NCBI RefSeq assembly: GCF_947499705.1
Contig: NZ_CANMPJ010000001.1
Location: 593,501 to 657,500 of the forward strand
Length of the DNA stretch: 64,000 bases
Source: an uncultured Erythrobacter sp.
GTDB lineage: Bacteria > Pseudomonadota > Alphaproteobacteria > Sphingomonadales > Sphingomonadaceae
Reading direction: 5' to 3'
Below the pieces are notes generated by a model that did not search any database, was not told where the DNA came from, and saw only the letters and a list, made by a program, of their open reading frames with translations. The position numbers were made by a program, and so were the translations under genes. This document shows, piece after piece, positions 51,928 to 60,688 of this stretch (its first letter is position 1; each line of letters starts with the position of its first letter).

Positions 51928-54144
51928 ATGTCACACCCCAACCTCTCCACTCGCGCTTTCTGGGCGAGTTCGACCATCTTCACCGCCGCTGCGCTTGGCG
52001 TTGCGGCCCCCGCCGCCGCACAAGACGCAGAGACCGAAGGCGAAGCGCAAGCAGGTGAGTTGCCGACGATCATCGTCACTGCGAACCGCCGCGAGGAGAA
52101 CCTTCAGGACGTGCCGGTCTCCGCAGCGATACTGAATGAAGCGCGCGTCGATGCGCTTTTCAGCGCTGCCGGTGACACCACGGCTCTTGCAGGCACCGCA
52201 CCGGGTTTGAACGTCGAAAGTTCGAATGGCCGCGTGGCACCGCGTTTCTACATTCGCGGGCTCGGCAACACCGATTTCGACCTCGCCGCGTCGCAGCCCG
52301 TCTCCCTGATCATGGACGAAATCGTCCTTGAGAACGTGACGCTCAAGAGCTTCCCGATCTTCGACGTCGAGCGCGTTGAAGTGCTGCGCGGACCGCAAGG
52401 CACGCTGTTCGGTCGCAACACGCCCGCTGGCATCGTCAAGGTCGACACCAAGAAGCCAACCCAGGAAACGGATATTCAGGCGTCGCTCTCGTACGGCTCG
52501 CTCGACACTGTGTCGTTCAATGGCGCCGTAGGCGGAGCAATCGTCGATGATGTTCTCGCCTTCCGCGTCGCGACCCAATTCCAGCGACGCAGCGACTGGA
52601 TCAGCAATGGCTTTACCGGGGAAGAAGACGTGCTGGGCGGCTTCAGCGATTTCGCAGTTCGGGGGCAGCTCTTGCTTACGCCTGACGACCGCACCGACAT
52701 TCTGGCCTCGGTACAGTTCCGCGATCTGAAGGGCAGTTCGACCTTCTTCCGCGCGAACGTGCTGACTGCGGGGAGCAACCAGCTCAACGAAAACTATGAC
52801 CGCGATGTGGTTTTCTATGACGCTGGCGGGGGCAATCCGGCGGAATACAACCAGTTCAGCGCGACGCTTAATTTCAGCCACGAATTCGACGCGCTAACGC
52901 TGACCTCGATCACCAACTACAGCGCCAGCGAAGGCTTCAGTCGCGGCGATATCGATGGCGGTTTCGGCGCAGCGTTCCTGCCCGAATCCGGTCCTGGCTT
53001 CATCCCGTTCCCTTCGGATACGCAGGATTCGATCGATCTCGAGCAGTTCACACAGGAAACGCGGCTGGCGTCGAACACCGAAGGTCCGTTCAGCTGGCAG
53101 GTTGGCGGATACATCTTCGTCAGCAATTTCAATGTCACCACCGAAGGCTTCACCTTCCCGCCGCCAACAACGGTGAATCACAAGAACGTGGCCTGGGCGG
53201 TGTTCGGGCAGGGCACGTACGAGTTGACCGACAGCGTGCGCGTGACAGCCGGTCTCCGCTATACCGATGACGAGAAAGACTTCGTCCGCCTCGGCGGTCC
53301 GCCGCAACCTGTGAGTGTGCAGGACGATCAACTGAGCTGGGATGTCAGTATATTCGCCGATCTGTCCGACGACACCAGTGTTTACGCGAAGGTCGCCAAT
53401 GCATTCCGCGGTCCAACCATTCAGGGCCGCGACGTGGCGTTTTTCGGAGCGCCGTCTGTCGCTCAGTCGGAAACGATCAATTCCTATGAGGTCGGCTTCA
53501 AGAGCGAGTTTGCCGATCGCCGCGTGCGCGTGAACGGGGCGGTGTTCTACTACACGGTCGACGATCCGCAGTTCACCGCAGTTGGCGGCGGAGGCAACCT
53601 TGTGCAGCTGATCAATGCCAATCAAGGCGAGGCCTACGGCTTCGAACTCGACACGGCGTTTCAGATCACCCCGGAGTTCCTTGTCACGCTCGGTGTCGCC
53701 TACAACGACACACAGATCAACGACAACACGCTTGCAGTTGGAACCTGCGCGCAGTGCACCGTTACCGATCCGTTCAACGCGAACGGCTTTGCACTGGTCG
53801 ACGGCAATCCATTCCCCAATGCGCCGGAATGGAGCGGCGATTTCACCGCGCGTTATGGTCTGCCGGTCGGCGACAGCGGCGAATTCTTCGTCTTCACCGA
53901 TTGGGTGTTCCTCGGTGAGACCAATTTCTTCCTCTACGAAAGCCTAGAGTACAATGCGGGCAGCCGTTTTGAAGGCGGATTGAGGGTCGGCTATGCGGGC
54001 AATGACGGGCAGTGGGAAATCGCAGCCTTCGCCCGGAACATCACCGATGAAGACAACATCCTTGGCGGGATCGACTTCAACAACAACACAGCATTTGTGA
54101 ACGAGCCGCGCGTGATCGGCGTCTCGTTCGCGGTCGATTACTGA
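51928..54144 (+). CDS. TonB-dependent receptor
   Basis: A 738-aa outer-membrane receptor. The signal peptide ends at about AAAQD (residue 32). A TonB-box-like GELPTIIVTANRREENLQ stretch follows, then the plug domain (RFYIRGLGNTDFD, VERVEVLRGPQGTLFGRNTPAG) and a barrel that ends with RVIGVSFAVDY, a Phe/Tyr-ended terminal strand. This is the sphingomonad type with many paralogues per genome. The ligand is unknown. It diverges from purS across 290 bp and ends at a strong terminator. The M16 protease gene converges from the other side. Confidence 0.92.
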   Translation: MSHPNLSTRAFWASSTIFTAAALGVAAPAAAQDAETEGEAQAGELPTIIVTANRREENLQDVPVSAAILNEARVDALFSAAGDTTALAGTAPGLNVESSNGRVAPRFYIRGLGNTDFDLAASQPVSLIMDEIVLENVTLKSFPIFDVERVEVLRGPQGTLFGRNTPAGIVKVDTKKPTQETDIQASLSYGSLDTVSFNGAVGGAIVDDVLAFRVATQFQRRSDWISNGFTGEEDVLGGFSDFAVRGQLLLTPDDRTDILASVQFRDLKGSSTFFRANVLTAGSNQLNENYDRDVVFYDAGGGNPAEYNQFSATLNFSHEFDALTLTSITNYSASEGFSRGDIDGGFGAAFLPESGPGFIPFPSDTQDSIDLEQFTQETRLASNTEGPFSWQVGGYIFVSNFNVTTEGFTFPPPTTVNHKNVAWAVFGQGTYELTDSVRVTAGLRYTDDEKDFVRLGGPPQPVSVQDDQLSWDVSIFADLSDDTSVYAKVANAFRGPTIQGRDVAFFGAPSVAQSETINSYEVGFKSEFADRRVRVNGAVFYYTVDDPQFTAVGGGGNLVQLINANQGEAYGFELDTAFQITPEFLVTLGVAYNDTQINDNTLAVGTCAQCTVTDPFNANGFALVDGNPFPNAPEWSGDFTARYGLPVGDSGEFFVFTDWVFLGETNFFLYESLEYNAGSRFEGGLRVGYAGNDGQWEIAAFARNITDEDNILGGIDFNNNTAFVNEPRVIGVSFAVDY

Positions 54145-54205
54145 GCAAGCCGGCAGGGAGGGGGCGCCGGAAACGGCGCTTCGGCTGATCGGCACGCATC
54201 AGGGA

Positions 54206-54241
54206 GGGGCTGACAGGAGGCGACCTGTCGGCCCCTTTTTT
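54206..54241 (+). terminator. Rho-independent terminator
   Basis: A 12-bp stem (GGGGCTGACAGG / CCTGTCGGCCCC, one wobble pair) with a 6-nt loop, then six T, about 60 bp after the stop of the TonB receptor gene. Confidence 0.88.
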
Positions 54242-54336
54242 GTGGAGGCCTTTTGTTCCGCACGCCATCCGGCGCGCGAGTTGTCCTCCCTTCGGTCGTT
54301 CAGCTTCGCTTCCCTCGCTCACGCGACCGATTGGCT

Positions 54337-57228
54337 CTATTCTGCGGGAGGAATGTCAGGGGTCGGCGGCTTCGCATTCTCGCCGGGCAATACTTGGATT
54401 TCCACCGCTGCTTCCGGAGCGAGATATTGCTGGGCCATCGCTTGGACGTCGTCGGGCGTGAAGCTCTTCAGCAAATCCGGCGCTTCAAAATAGCGGTCGA
54501 TCCGGCGCGGTTTGGCCTGTGCCAGCGCGGTCAGGCTCATCCACCCGCCGAGACCTTTGAGCAAATTGTCGTAGCTTTCCAGTATGGGTTTTCGAGCGCG
54601 CTCGATCAGGTCCGGATCAATCGGCTTGCTACGCAGGTCTTCGATCAGACCAAAGATCGCTTCACGGGTCGGTTCGACCTGAGTGACATCGACAGACGCC
54701 TGCACCCGCAAGGTACCATAGTCGGGATAGACCGAAGAACTGCTGCTTCCCGCAGACGGCGAATAGGCCTGCCCCAATTCCTCGCGCAGGCGATCGGTCA
54801 GCTCCAGCCGAACGATGCGCGCCAGCAGCGTGAGCTTCATCTCTTCGGTGAAGTCGTCGTCGTCATTTGTCAGCCATGTGAGCCTGACCAACGCTTGATC
54901 GGCCTCTCCGCTATGCTCCAGCGTTGTCAGACCGCGATTTGATGTGAAGCTCCGAATGCGAGCGTCATCGCGCGGCAGGAACTCTGCTTCGCGAGCAGGC
55001 AGAGCGCCAATCGTCGAAGCAACCGCTGCGATGGCAGCGTCCTCATCAAGATCGCCAACCAGCGCCACTTCGATCGCTCCGGATGCCAGTCGGTCGCCAA
55101 TATCGGCTTGCAACTTTCCGTAGTTCAGCGCGAGAAACGCCTCTTTGGATTGCAGGCTGAAGCGCGGGTCGTTGTCCGACAGTATCCCGCCCAGCGCATT
55201 GCTGAGCGCGCGGCCCGGCGTCGCATCGAGATTGGCGAAGAAATTGTCGATGCTGCGGCGATAGCGCTCCTCGCCTTCGCGGCGGTAACCCGGGTCGGTC
55301 AACGAAGCAGCGAGCAGTTGCATTTGCAGCTCAAGATCGCGCGGCGTTGTGCCGCCTCTGAACGAGAAGGATTCGGCATTGGTGTTCATGCGCACACCAA
55401 CGCTGCGACCGGCGAGAACAGTCTGCAATTCGTCCTGACTGTGCTTGCCAAGTCCTCCGCCGCTAAGCCCGCTAACCAGCGCAGTTTTGAGTGGATCGTC
55501 CCGCGTGTTGAGCAAGCTGCCGCCATCGACAGACATGCGCCAACTGATCCGATCTTCGCGGATGTCGGTCGATTTGATATTCAGTCGCACGCCGTTGGCA
55601 AAACGCAGCTTGCGAATGCCAAGCCGTTCATCGACCGCATCGGAAACCACTTCGCCAGGTTCGCCGAAATCGGTGTAGCCAAATTCAAGTGGTCCGCTGT
55701 CGACCGGTGCTACGATCGGAAGGCTCATGGCTTCGGCAAAAGCGGCGCGCAGGGCATCTTCACCGCCTTCAGGTGCGGTTCGTCCCTGAAACCGGATTAG
55801 GGGGTTTTCCAGAGCTGCAATGTCAGCCAGCAAAGCCTGGTGCACGCTTTCGGGAGATACCAGTTTTTCAAACCGCTCGTAATTGGCGAGGCGGTATTGC
55901 GGCGTAGTTGGAATGCGCTCGTTACTCACGAGGCTTAGGGCCTGCCCGACATAGGCTCCGTTCGCCCGAGTATCGGCTGCTTTGACGGCGTTTTCGAGCG
56001 CGGTGCGGAAATTGGCGAGCTGCTCATCGATTTCGGCCTGCGTGAAGCCATATGTTACTGCCTGGCGGACTTCACGCACCGCGGCGAGCACGCCTTTGCG
56101 CCATTCTCCATCGGCGCTCGACACGGAAATCGCGGTTACTCTCGCATCTTCGAAGGCATTGCCGCTGCCATAGCTCGCTCCGCGAAAGGGAGCGTCTTCG
56201 CCGCGCGCCAATCGAGCGAGACGGCGACCGATGATCGAATAGCCAATTCCCCGTAATCCTTGCTGGTCGCGATTGGCGAGCGTGTCCGGCTCGTCGCGCC
56301 ATTCGGCAAAGCGCGAGATGGTGACGCTCTCGGACAAAGCTGGATCGAGATAGATGTCTGTCAGCCCCTGCCGGTCGACATCGATTGGGCCAGTAACGGG
56401 ATCAGCTGGGGCAGCGCCGCCTTGCCAATCGGCAAAGCGTTCGTGGATCTTGGCTTCCATTAGGTCGGTCGGATAGTCGCCGACGATCACAAGCACTGTA
56501 TTGGATGGCGTGTATGTCCGCTCGTAAAGTGCGCGCAGTTGCTCGGCGGTGGCGTTTTCGAGCACATCCAGCGTGCCGATCGGCAGCCGGTCTGGATAGC
56601 GGGCATCGGGGGAGGTGAACTCAAAGCTATCCTCGCGTGCGCGCTGTCCGAAATTGCGCCGGTCGCGCCGTTCGGCGAGTATCACCCCGCGTTCGCGCCC
56701 CACCGCATCTTCGGCAATGGTGATCTCGCTTGCGGTCTCGCGCATCAGCATCAGTGCCGTATCCAGCAAATCCTCATCATTGCGCGGCAGGTTGAGCATG
56801 TAGGTGATCGCTTCGAACCCGGTCGAGGCGTTGGTGTCCGCACCAAACGCCAGCCCTTCGCGCTCAAGCAGCTTGATCATCTCGCCTTCAGGAATGTTGG
56901 TCGATCCGTTGAAAGCCATGTGTTCGAGGTAATGCGAGAGACCACGCTCGGTGTCGGTCTCGTCGAGCGATCCGGAATCGATCCGCATCCGCACCATCGC
57001 TGTGCCTTCCGGCGTGCCGTTCTGGCGCAGGATGTAGCGCATGCCATTGTCGAGCTGACCGAATACATAGTTCGGATCGACTTCGATGTCGCTCGCTTCG
57101 AACGCCCAGACGGGCTTGTCTTCGATGACCTGTTCGGTCGGTTCCTGCGCAACAAGCGCCTGTGTGAGTGCAAGATTGGGTAGGGCAAGCAGCAACCCCG
57201 CTGTGAATACGCGTGCAGTCGATTTCAT
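54337..57228 (-). CDS. M16-family zinc metallopeptidase (two-domain, secreted)
   Basis: A 963-aa protein with a signal peptide (MKSTARVFTAGLLLALPNLALTQALVAQ). ATG 57228 is used; the frame to 57327 is upstream of it. The inverted zinc motif HYLEH (HxxEH) is at about residues 98-102, with the third ligand Glu about 75 residues later. A second, catalytically inactive M16 half follows, as in pitrilysin-type peptidases. Paired M16 proteases in Gram-negative envelopes degrade peptides or process imported ones. It converges on the TonB receptor gene, a pairing worth noting. It lies between purC and purS on the same strand. Confidence 0.9.
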   Translation of the reverse strand: MKSTARVFTAGLLLALPNLALTQALVAQEPTEQVIEDKPVWAFEASDIEVDPNYVFGQLDNGMRYILRQNGTPEGTAMVRMRIDSGSLDETDTERGLSHYLEHMAFNGSTNIPEGEMIKLLEREGLAFGADTNASTGFEAITYMLNLPRNDEDLLDTALMLMRETASEITIAEDAVGRERGVILAERRDRRNFGQRAREDSFEFTSPDARYPDRLPIGTLDVLENATAEQLRALYERTYTPSNTVLVIVGDYPTDLMEAKIHERFADWQGGAAPADPVTGPIDVDRQGLTDIYLDPALSESVTISRFAEWRDEPDTLANRDQQGLRGIGYSIIGRRLARLARGEDAPFRGASYGSGNAFEDARVTAISVSSADGEWRKGVLAAVREVRQAVTYGFTQAEIDEQLANFRTALENAVKAADTRANGAYVGQALSLVSNERIPTTPQYRLANYERFEKLVSPESVHQALLADIAALENPLIRFQGRTAPEGGEDALRAAFAEAMSLPIVAPVDSGPLEFGYTDFGEPGEVVSDAVDERLGIRKLRFANGVRLNIKSTDIREDRISWRMSVDGGSLLNTRDDPLKTALVSGLSGGGLGKHSQDELQTVLAGRSVGVRMNTNAESFSFRGGTTPRDLELQMQLLAASLTDPGYRREGEERYRRSIDNFFANLDATPGRALSNALGGILSDNDPRFSLQSKEAFLALNYGKLQADIGDRLASGAIEVALVGDLDEDAAIAAVASTIGALPAREAEFLPRDDARIRSFTSNRGLTTLEHSGEADQALVRLTWLTNDDDDFTEEMKLTLLARIVRLELTDRLREELGQAYSPSAGSSSSSVYPDYGTLRVQASVDVTQVEPTREAIFGLIEDLRSKPIDPDLIERARKPILESYDNLLKGLGGWMSLTALAQAKPRRIDRYFEAPDLLKSFTPDDVQAMAQQYLAPEAAVEIQVLPGENAKPPTPDIPPAE

Positions 57229-57374
57229 ATGGTTTGACAGTGCCTTCTCATCCCCAGTGCTGTGCAGCTTAGAGGATGAACGGCGCGTGTCAGGTCTTTT
57301 TTGCGGCGCAAAGGAGGCCGTGCCCAATTCATGAGCACCGGCGCGGCAAGGAATTGCCGCTGCCTATGCTTTGA

Positions 57375-58178
57375 TCACTTCTTGGGCGGAGGGGTGCCGC
57401 GCAGCCTTGAACGGTGGCTCGACAAGTCGAGTACCTCGCCGGGGCCGGTATCTTCCGCTTGAAGCAGACCAAGGCGGCGTGCGACTTCGCGGTAAGCCTC
57501 TTCTTCACCGCCGAGGTCACGGCGGAAGCGATCCTTGTCGAGCTTTTCGCCCGATTTCATGTCCCAAAGACGGCAACCATCCGGGCTGATCTCGTCTGCG
57601 AGGATCACACGGCTGTAATCGCCATCATAGAGGCGTCCAAACTCGAGCTTGAAGTCGACCAATCGGATATCGATCCCGGCGAACATCCCGCACAGGAAAT
57701 CGTTGATACGGATTGCCATGGACGAAATGTCATGCATTTCTTCCTGGCTGGCCCATTGGAAACAAGCGATGTGTTCCTCGGCGATCAGCGGATCGCCCAG
57801 TGCATCGTCCTTGTAATAGTACTCAATCAGCGTGTGCGGCAGCGGTTCGCCTTCCTCGAGGCCAAGCCGTTTGCAGATCGAGCCAGCCGCGACATTGCGG
57901 AGGACCACTTCGATTGGAATGATCTCGACCTGGCGCACCAATTGCTCACGCATGTTGAGGCGGCGGATGAAGTGAGTCGGGATGCCGATATGCGCGAGGC
58001 GCGTAAAGACATGTTCGCTGATGCGATTGTTGATCACGCCTTTGCCGTTGATCGTGCCTTTTTTCTCGGCGTTGAAGGCGGTGGCGTCATCCTTGAAATA
58101 CTGGATGATCGTGCCCGGCTCAGGGCCCTCATAGAGGATCTTGGCCTTGCCTTCATAAATCTGGCGACGACGGGACAT
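57375..58178 (-). CDS. purC: Phosphoribosylaminoimidazole-succinocarboxamide synthase
   Basis: A 267-aa SAICAR synthase (purine step 8). [16 protein letters not shown] near the N-terminus, [35 protein letters not shown] and [12 protein letters not shown] are family signatures. ATG 58178 is the start; an open frame continues to 58262 but runs into tRNA-Phe. The C-terminal tail ([16 protein letters not shown]) is a basic extension beyond the usual length. It lies on the same strand as purS/purQ but 5.7 kb away. Confidence 0.95.
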   Translation of the reverse strand: MSRRRQIYEGKAKILYEGPEPGTIIQYFKDDATAFNAEKKGTINGKGVINNRISEHVFTRLAHIGIPTHFIRRLNMREQLVRQVEIIPIEVVLRNVAAGSICKRLGLEEGEPLPHTLIEYYYKDDALGDPLIAEEHIACFQWASQEEMHDISSMAIRINDFLCGMFAGIDIRLVDFKLEFGRLYDGDYSRVILADEISPDGCRLWDMKSGEKLDKDRFRRDLGGEEEAYREVARRLGLLQAEDTGPGEVLDLSSHRSRLRGTPPPKK

Positions 58179-58217
58179 GTGAGCAGCCTCCCAGCTCGGC
58201 GGTTTACCGCCAGCGAG

Positions 58218-58292
58218 TGGTGCCCGGGGGCGGATTTGAACCACCGACACGCGGATTTTCAATCCGCTGCTCTACCCCTGAGCTACCCGGGC
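58218..58292 (-). tRNA. tRNA-Phe (GAA)
   Basis: On the minus strand a 7-bp acceptor stem (GCCCGGG / CCCGGGC), a D arm (AGCTCAGGGGTAGAGC), an anticodon stem GCGGA/TCCGC with loop TTGAAAA (anticodon GAA), and a T arm with GGTTCAAATCC are all visible. The discriminator base is A and CCA is encoded. Length is 75 nt including CCA. It lies 39 bp upstream of the purC start and downstream of yacG on the same strand. Confidence 0.96.
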
Positions 58293-58389
58293 ATTCGCTG
58301 CGGCGACGGTCGTGACGAAAACGCGATACAACCGGCGAGCAAATGAGAGCGGGCGTATGGCGAAGGTCGCGCAGCTTGGCAAGAGGGAA

Positions 58390-58572
58390 TCAGTCTTGTT
58401 TATCCCAATCGGCTGTGGCGATTTCCTCGGGGCTCGCGGGACGGCCCGGAACGGCATAGCCATCGCCGAACCAACGCGCGAGATCGCGGTCTTTACAACG
58501 CTGAGAACAGAAGGGTGTGAACTCTTCGGTCCGAGCCTTTTTGCAGATCGGGCAGGGTTTGGATGTGGTCAT
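58390..58572 (-). CDS. yacG: DNA gyrase inhibitor YacG-type zinc-finger protein
   Basis: A 60-aa protein with the four zinc cysteines in CPICKK (about residues 7-12) and FCSQRCKDRDLARWF (about 21-35), then a short helix-poor tail GDGYAVPG. YacG binds GyrB and inhibits gyrase in E. coli. ATG 58572 gives normal length; the frame upstream to 58605 lies in a hairpin region. It is the last protein gene of the infA-maf-RNase-yacG row. A long hairpin stands between it and the RNase gene. Confidence 0.92.
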   Translation of the reverse strand: MTTSKPCPICKKARTEEFTPFCSQRCKDRDLARWFGDGYAVPGRPASPEEIATADWDKQD

Positions 58573-58587
58573 ATCGTTGGTTCCGGA

Positions 58588-58662
58588 GCCACCCGCGCCC
58601 TCCACCCTTCCACCCGGAGCCTACCGGGATACAATCCGGGTGGAAGGGTGGAGGGGGGTGGC
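58588..58662. repeat. Long inverted repeat upstream of yacG
   Basis: A perfect 20-bp stem (58599-58618 paired with 58635-58654; left arm CCTCCACCCTTCCACCCGGA) with a 16-nt loop. The pairing extends outward to GCCACCC / GGGTGGC with a small internal loop, about 34 bp in all. It fills the gap between the RNase stop and the yacG start. No T-run follows in either direction, so it is not a standard terminator. Confidence 0.85.
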
Positions 58663-58673
58663 CCAGGCCGTGA

Positions 58674-59645
58674 CTAGTTGCTCGCAATTTGAGCATGAGG
58701 CGCTTCGAGTGCAAGGCCGGGATTGGTTTCAATCCGCACTTGTTTGCCGGTTCGCTGGGCCAGTTCCTCAAGCCATTCGGTTTTGAGCTTTGCTTTAAGG
58801 GCGGGGTGGACCGTCAAAAGCAGGATCGCTCCGGCTCCTTCGGCTCGCTCCGCAATCCGCAGCGCCGCTCGCGCGCACATTCCGACGCGCGAAGTGGCGA
58901 AGCGATGCAGCAAGGAGGGCCCTTCGAGGCGCGCGACCAACTGCACAAACCCGAATCCATTCATGGCGGTGCGTTCGTGGGGCCATTCGTCGAGCGCCCC
59001 GGCGAGGGCTTCGTCAACCGCGCGGCGATCTGCTTTTGAAGGAAGGGTCGGAAAGTCGATCCCGATCGACCCGCCAAGGTTGAAGGTGCTCAATGCTTGG
59101 GCAATGACCGGGACCGAGTTCAACGCCAGTTCGCGCGGCGGGGCGTCGCCGTCGATATCGATCAGCGTCATGGCAGGTGTGACACTGCACAGAATTTCAC
59201 CTCCGGGAAAATCTAGACTGCCTGATGACGCTGCCGACCAAACGTCTTCCCACAGACCGGCAGGAAATTGCCGCACGACCTTGTCAGTGGTGAAGGGAGT
59301 ATCGCCGAGTGACGTAGATGCCTCATTTTCGGGCACAAACCGCCCTTGCGCGCGCTTGAACCGCCCGCGTTCGGCAATCGGTGCCCGGGAAATGCGCAAG
59401 GTGAAGGCACTGCCTTCGGTCAATTCGGAGGGGAGGTGATCGATAAGAACTTCGGTGCCGCTTTCTATGGCAGCGACCCCGCGGCGCGATCCCGATGTCT
59501 TTGAGACAAGCTTGGCGGGATGTTCGAGCCCGGCAACGAGTTCGCCCGGCCAATGCAGCTTCGCCGCGAGAACTTCGCCGTTCTCGACAAGCAGAGCGCG
59601 GGTCTCACCGATCCCGTGTTCGACCAACCACTCAGCCAATGACAA
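58674..59645 (-). CDS. Short RNase E/G-type ribonuclease
   Basis: A 323-aa protein resembling the catalytic core of RNase E/G. LIDIDGDAPPRELALNSVPVIAQALSTFNLGGSIGIDF holds the two metal-binding aspartates equivalent to E. coli RNase E Asp303 and Asp346 (TLIDIDGD and SIGIDFPT). An N-terminal S1-like segment (LIDHLPSELTEGSAF) is reduced, and the zinc-link and scaffold regions are missing. It is much shorter than RNase G (about 490 aa). This compact form is common in sphingomonads. The start overlaps the maf stop by 14 bp. Confidence 0.87.
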   Translation of the reverse strand: MSLAEWLVEHGIGETRALLVENGEVLAAKLHWPGELVAGLEHPAKLVSKTSGSRRGVAAIESGTEVLIDHLPSELTEGSAFTLRISRAPIAERGRFKRAQGRFVPENEASTSLGDTPFTTDKVVRQFPAGLWEDVWSAASSGSLDFPGGEILCSVTPAMTLIDIDGDAPPRELALNSVPVIAQALSTFNLGGSIGIDFPTLPSKADRRAVDEALAGALDEWPHERTAMNGFGFVQLVARLEGPSLLHRFATSRVGMCARAALRIAERAEGAGAILLLTVHPALKAKLKTEWLEELAQRTGKQVRIETNPGLALEAPHAQIASN

Positions 59646-60204
59646 ACCCTGCCGCTTTCAGCAGCGCGCGCGTTTCATAAAGCGGCAGGCCCATGATCCC
59701 GGAATGGCTGCCCTTGATCCACTGGATCAACCCCTCGGCACTGCCTTGGATCGCATAGCCCCCTGCTTTGCCGCGCCATTCATCGCCCGCAATGTAAGCG
59801 TTCACTTCCTCGCGTGAGAGGACCTTGAAACGGACAGTGCTTTCCTGAAGCCCTGACCGCGTCGTCCCATCGGGCGAGCGGAGCACCACGCTCGAAAGCA
59901 CTGTGTGCCTTCTGCCGGACAGCAATTCGAGGCAATTTCGCGCCTCGCCTTCGGTCTCGGTCTTGGGCAGGATACGCCGGCCTGCGGCGACGACAGTGTC
60001 GCCCGCCAGAACAAACCCGCTCGCTTCGATTGCCGCCGCTTTCTCCAGCCCCATGCGCAGCGCATAATCTCGCGGGCGCTCGGCCTTGAGCGGTGTTTCA
60101 TCGATATCGGCGGGTTGAACCGCGTCCGGCTCGATACCAAGCCGCGCGAGCAAATCGCGCCGCCGGGGCGATGCCGATGCCAATGTCAGGTGAAGCGCGC
60201 TCAT
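59632..60204 (-). CDS. maf: Maf-family nucleoside triphosphate pyrophosphatase
   Basis: A 190-aa enzyme that hydrolyses non-canonical or modified nucleotides (dTTP/UTP or m7GTP type). LASASPRRRDLL at the N-terminus, DIDETPLK, the catalytic LAGDTVVAAGRRIL, and GDEWRGKAGGYAIQG are the family signatures. Length is normal. It starts 20 bp after infA and overlaps the RNase gene by 14 bp, consistent with one operon. Confidence 0.93.
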   Translation of the reverse strand: MSALHLTLASASPRRRDLLARLGIEPDAVQPADIDETPLKAERPRDYALRMGLEKAAAIEASGFVLAGDTVVAAGRRILPKTETEGEARNCLELLSGRRHTVLSSVVLRSPDGTTRSGLQESTVRFKVLSREEVNAYIAGDEWRGKAGGYAIQGSAEGLIQWIKGSHSGIMGLPLYETRALLKAAGFVIG

Positions 60205-60224
60205 CGGCGCTTAGATTACCGCTC

Positions 60225-60470
60225 TTACGAGCCGGGAGGGCCGCCGCGGCCCGGCATAAAGCGATAGGTGATGCGCGCCTTGGTCAAATCGTAGGGTGTC
60301 AGTTCGCACTGCACCTCGTCACCAACCAGCACGCGGATGCGGTTCTTGCGCATTTTGCCAGCGGTGTGACCGAGCACTTCATGGCCGTTTTCAAGCTCTA
60401 CCCGGAACATCGCATTGGGCAGCAGCTCGACGACGCGCCCGCGCATTTCGAGAAGTTCTTCTTTGGCCAT
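60225..60470 (-). CDS. infA: Translation initiation factor IF-1
   Basis: An 81-aa S1/OB-fold protein ([19 protein letters not shown], then [26 protein letters not shown]) that occupies the ribosomal A site during initiation. It is about nine residues longer than E. coli IF-1 because of a Gly/Pro-rich tail ([10 protein letters not shown]). It heads the row infA-maf-RNase-yacG and diverges from the last TonB receptor across 218 bp. Confidence 0.96.
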   Translation of the reverse strand: MAKEELLEMRGRVVELLPNAMFRVELENGHEVLGHTAGKMRKNRIRVLVGDEVQCELTPYDLTKARITYRFMPGRGGPPGS

Positions 60471-60688
60471 TTAGTTTCAAAATCCCTGTTGCGGCGCACA
60501 ATGCGCCGGTCGATGGTCGGGCGGCATTTAGCGATGGTGAGAACAAAATGGAAGCCTCGTGCGTTAGCTCGGCATCCATCCTCTTATCTGCGCTGTTCAT
60601 CCCATGGGTAGCGCGTCCCGTATAGATCGGTGCAAGCCGATACAATTCAAGTGTTTGTTCCACTCTCGCATTTGCTCAAAAGGGCTTC

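Noticed and set aside
58179..58262. N-terminal extension of purC
   Set aside because: The extension runs through the tRNA-Phe 3' region and has no family similarity. ATG 58178 fits the family start.
58635..58661. G-quadruplex on the plus strand of the yacG hairpin
   Set aside because: The G-runs do not give four separate tracts with proper loops. The perfect hairpin is the simpler reading.
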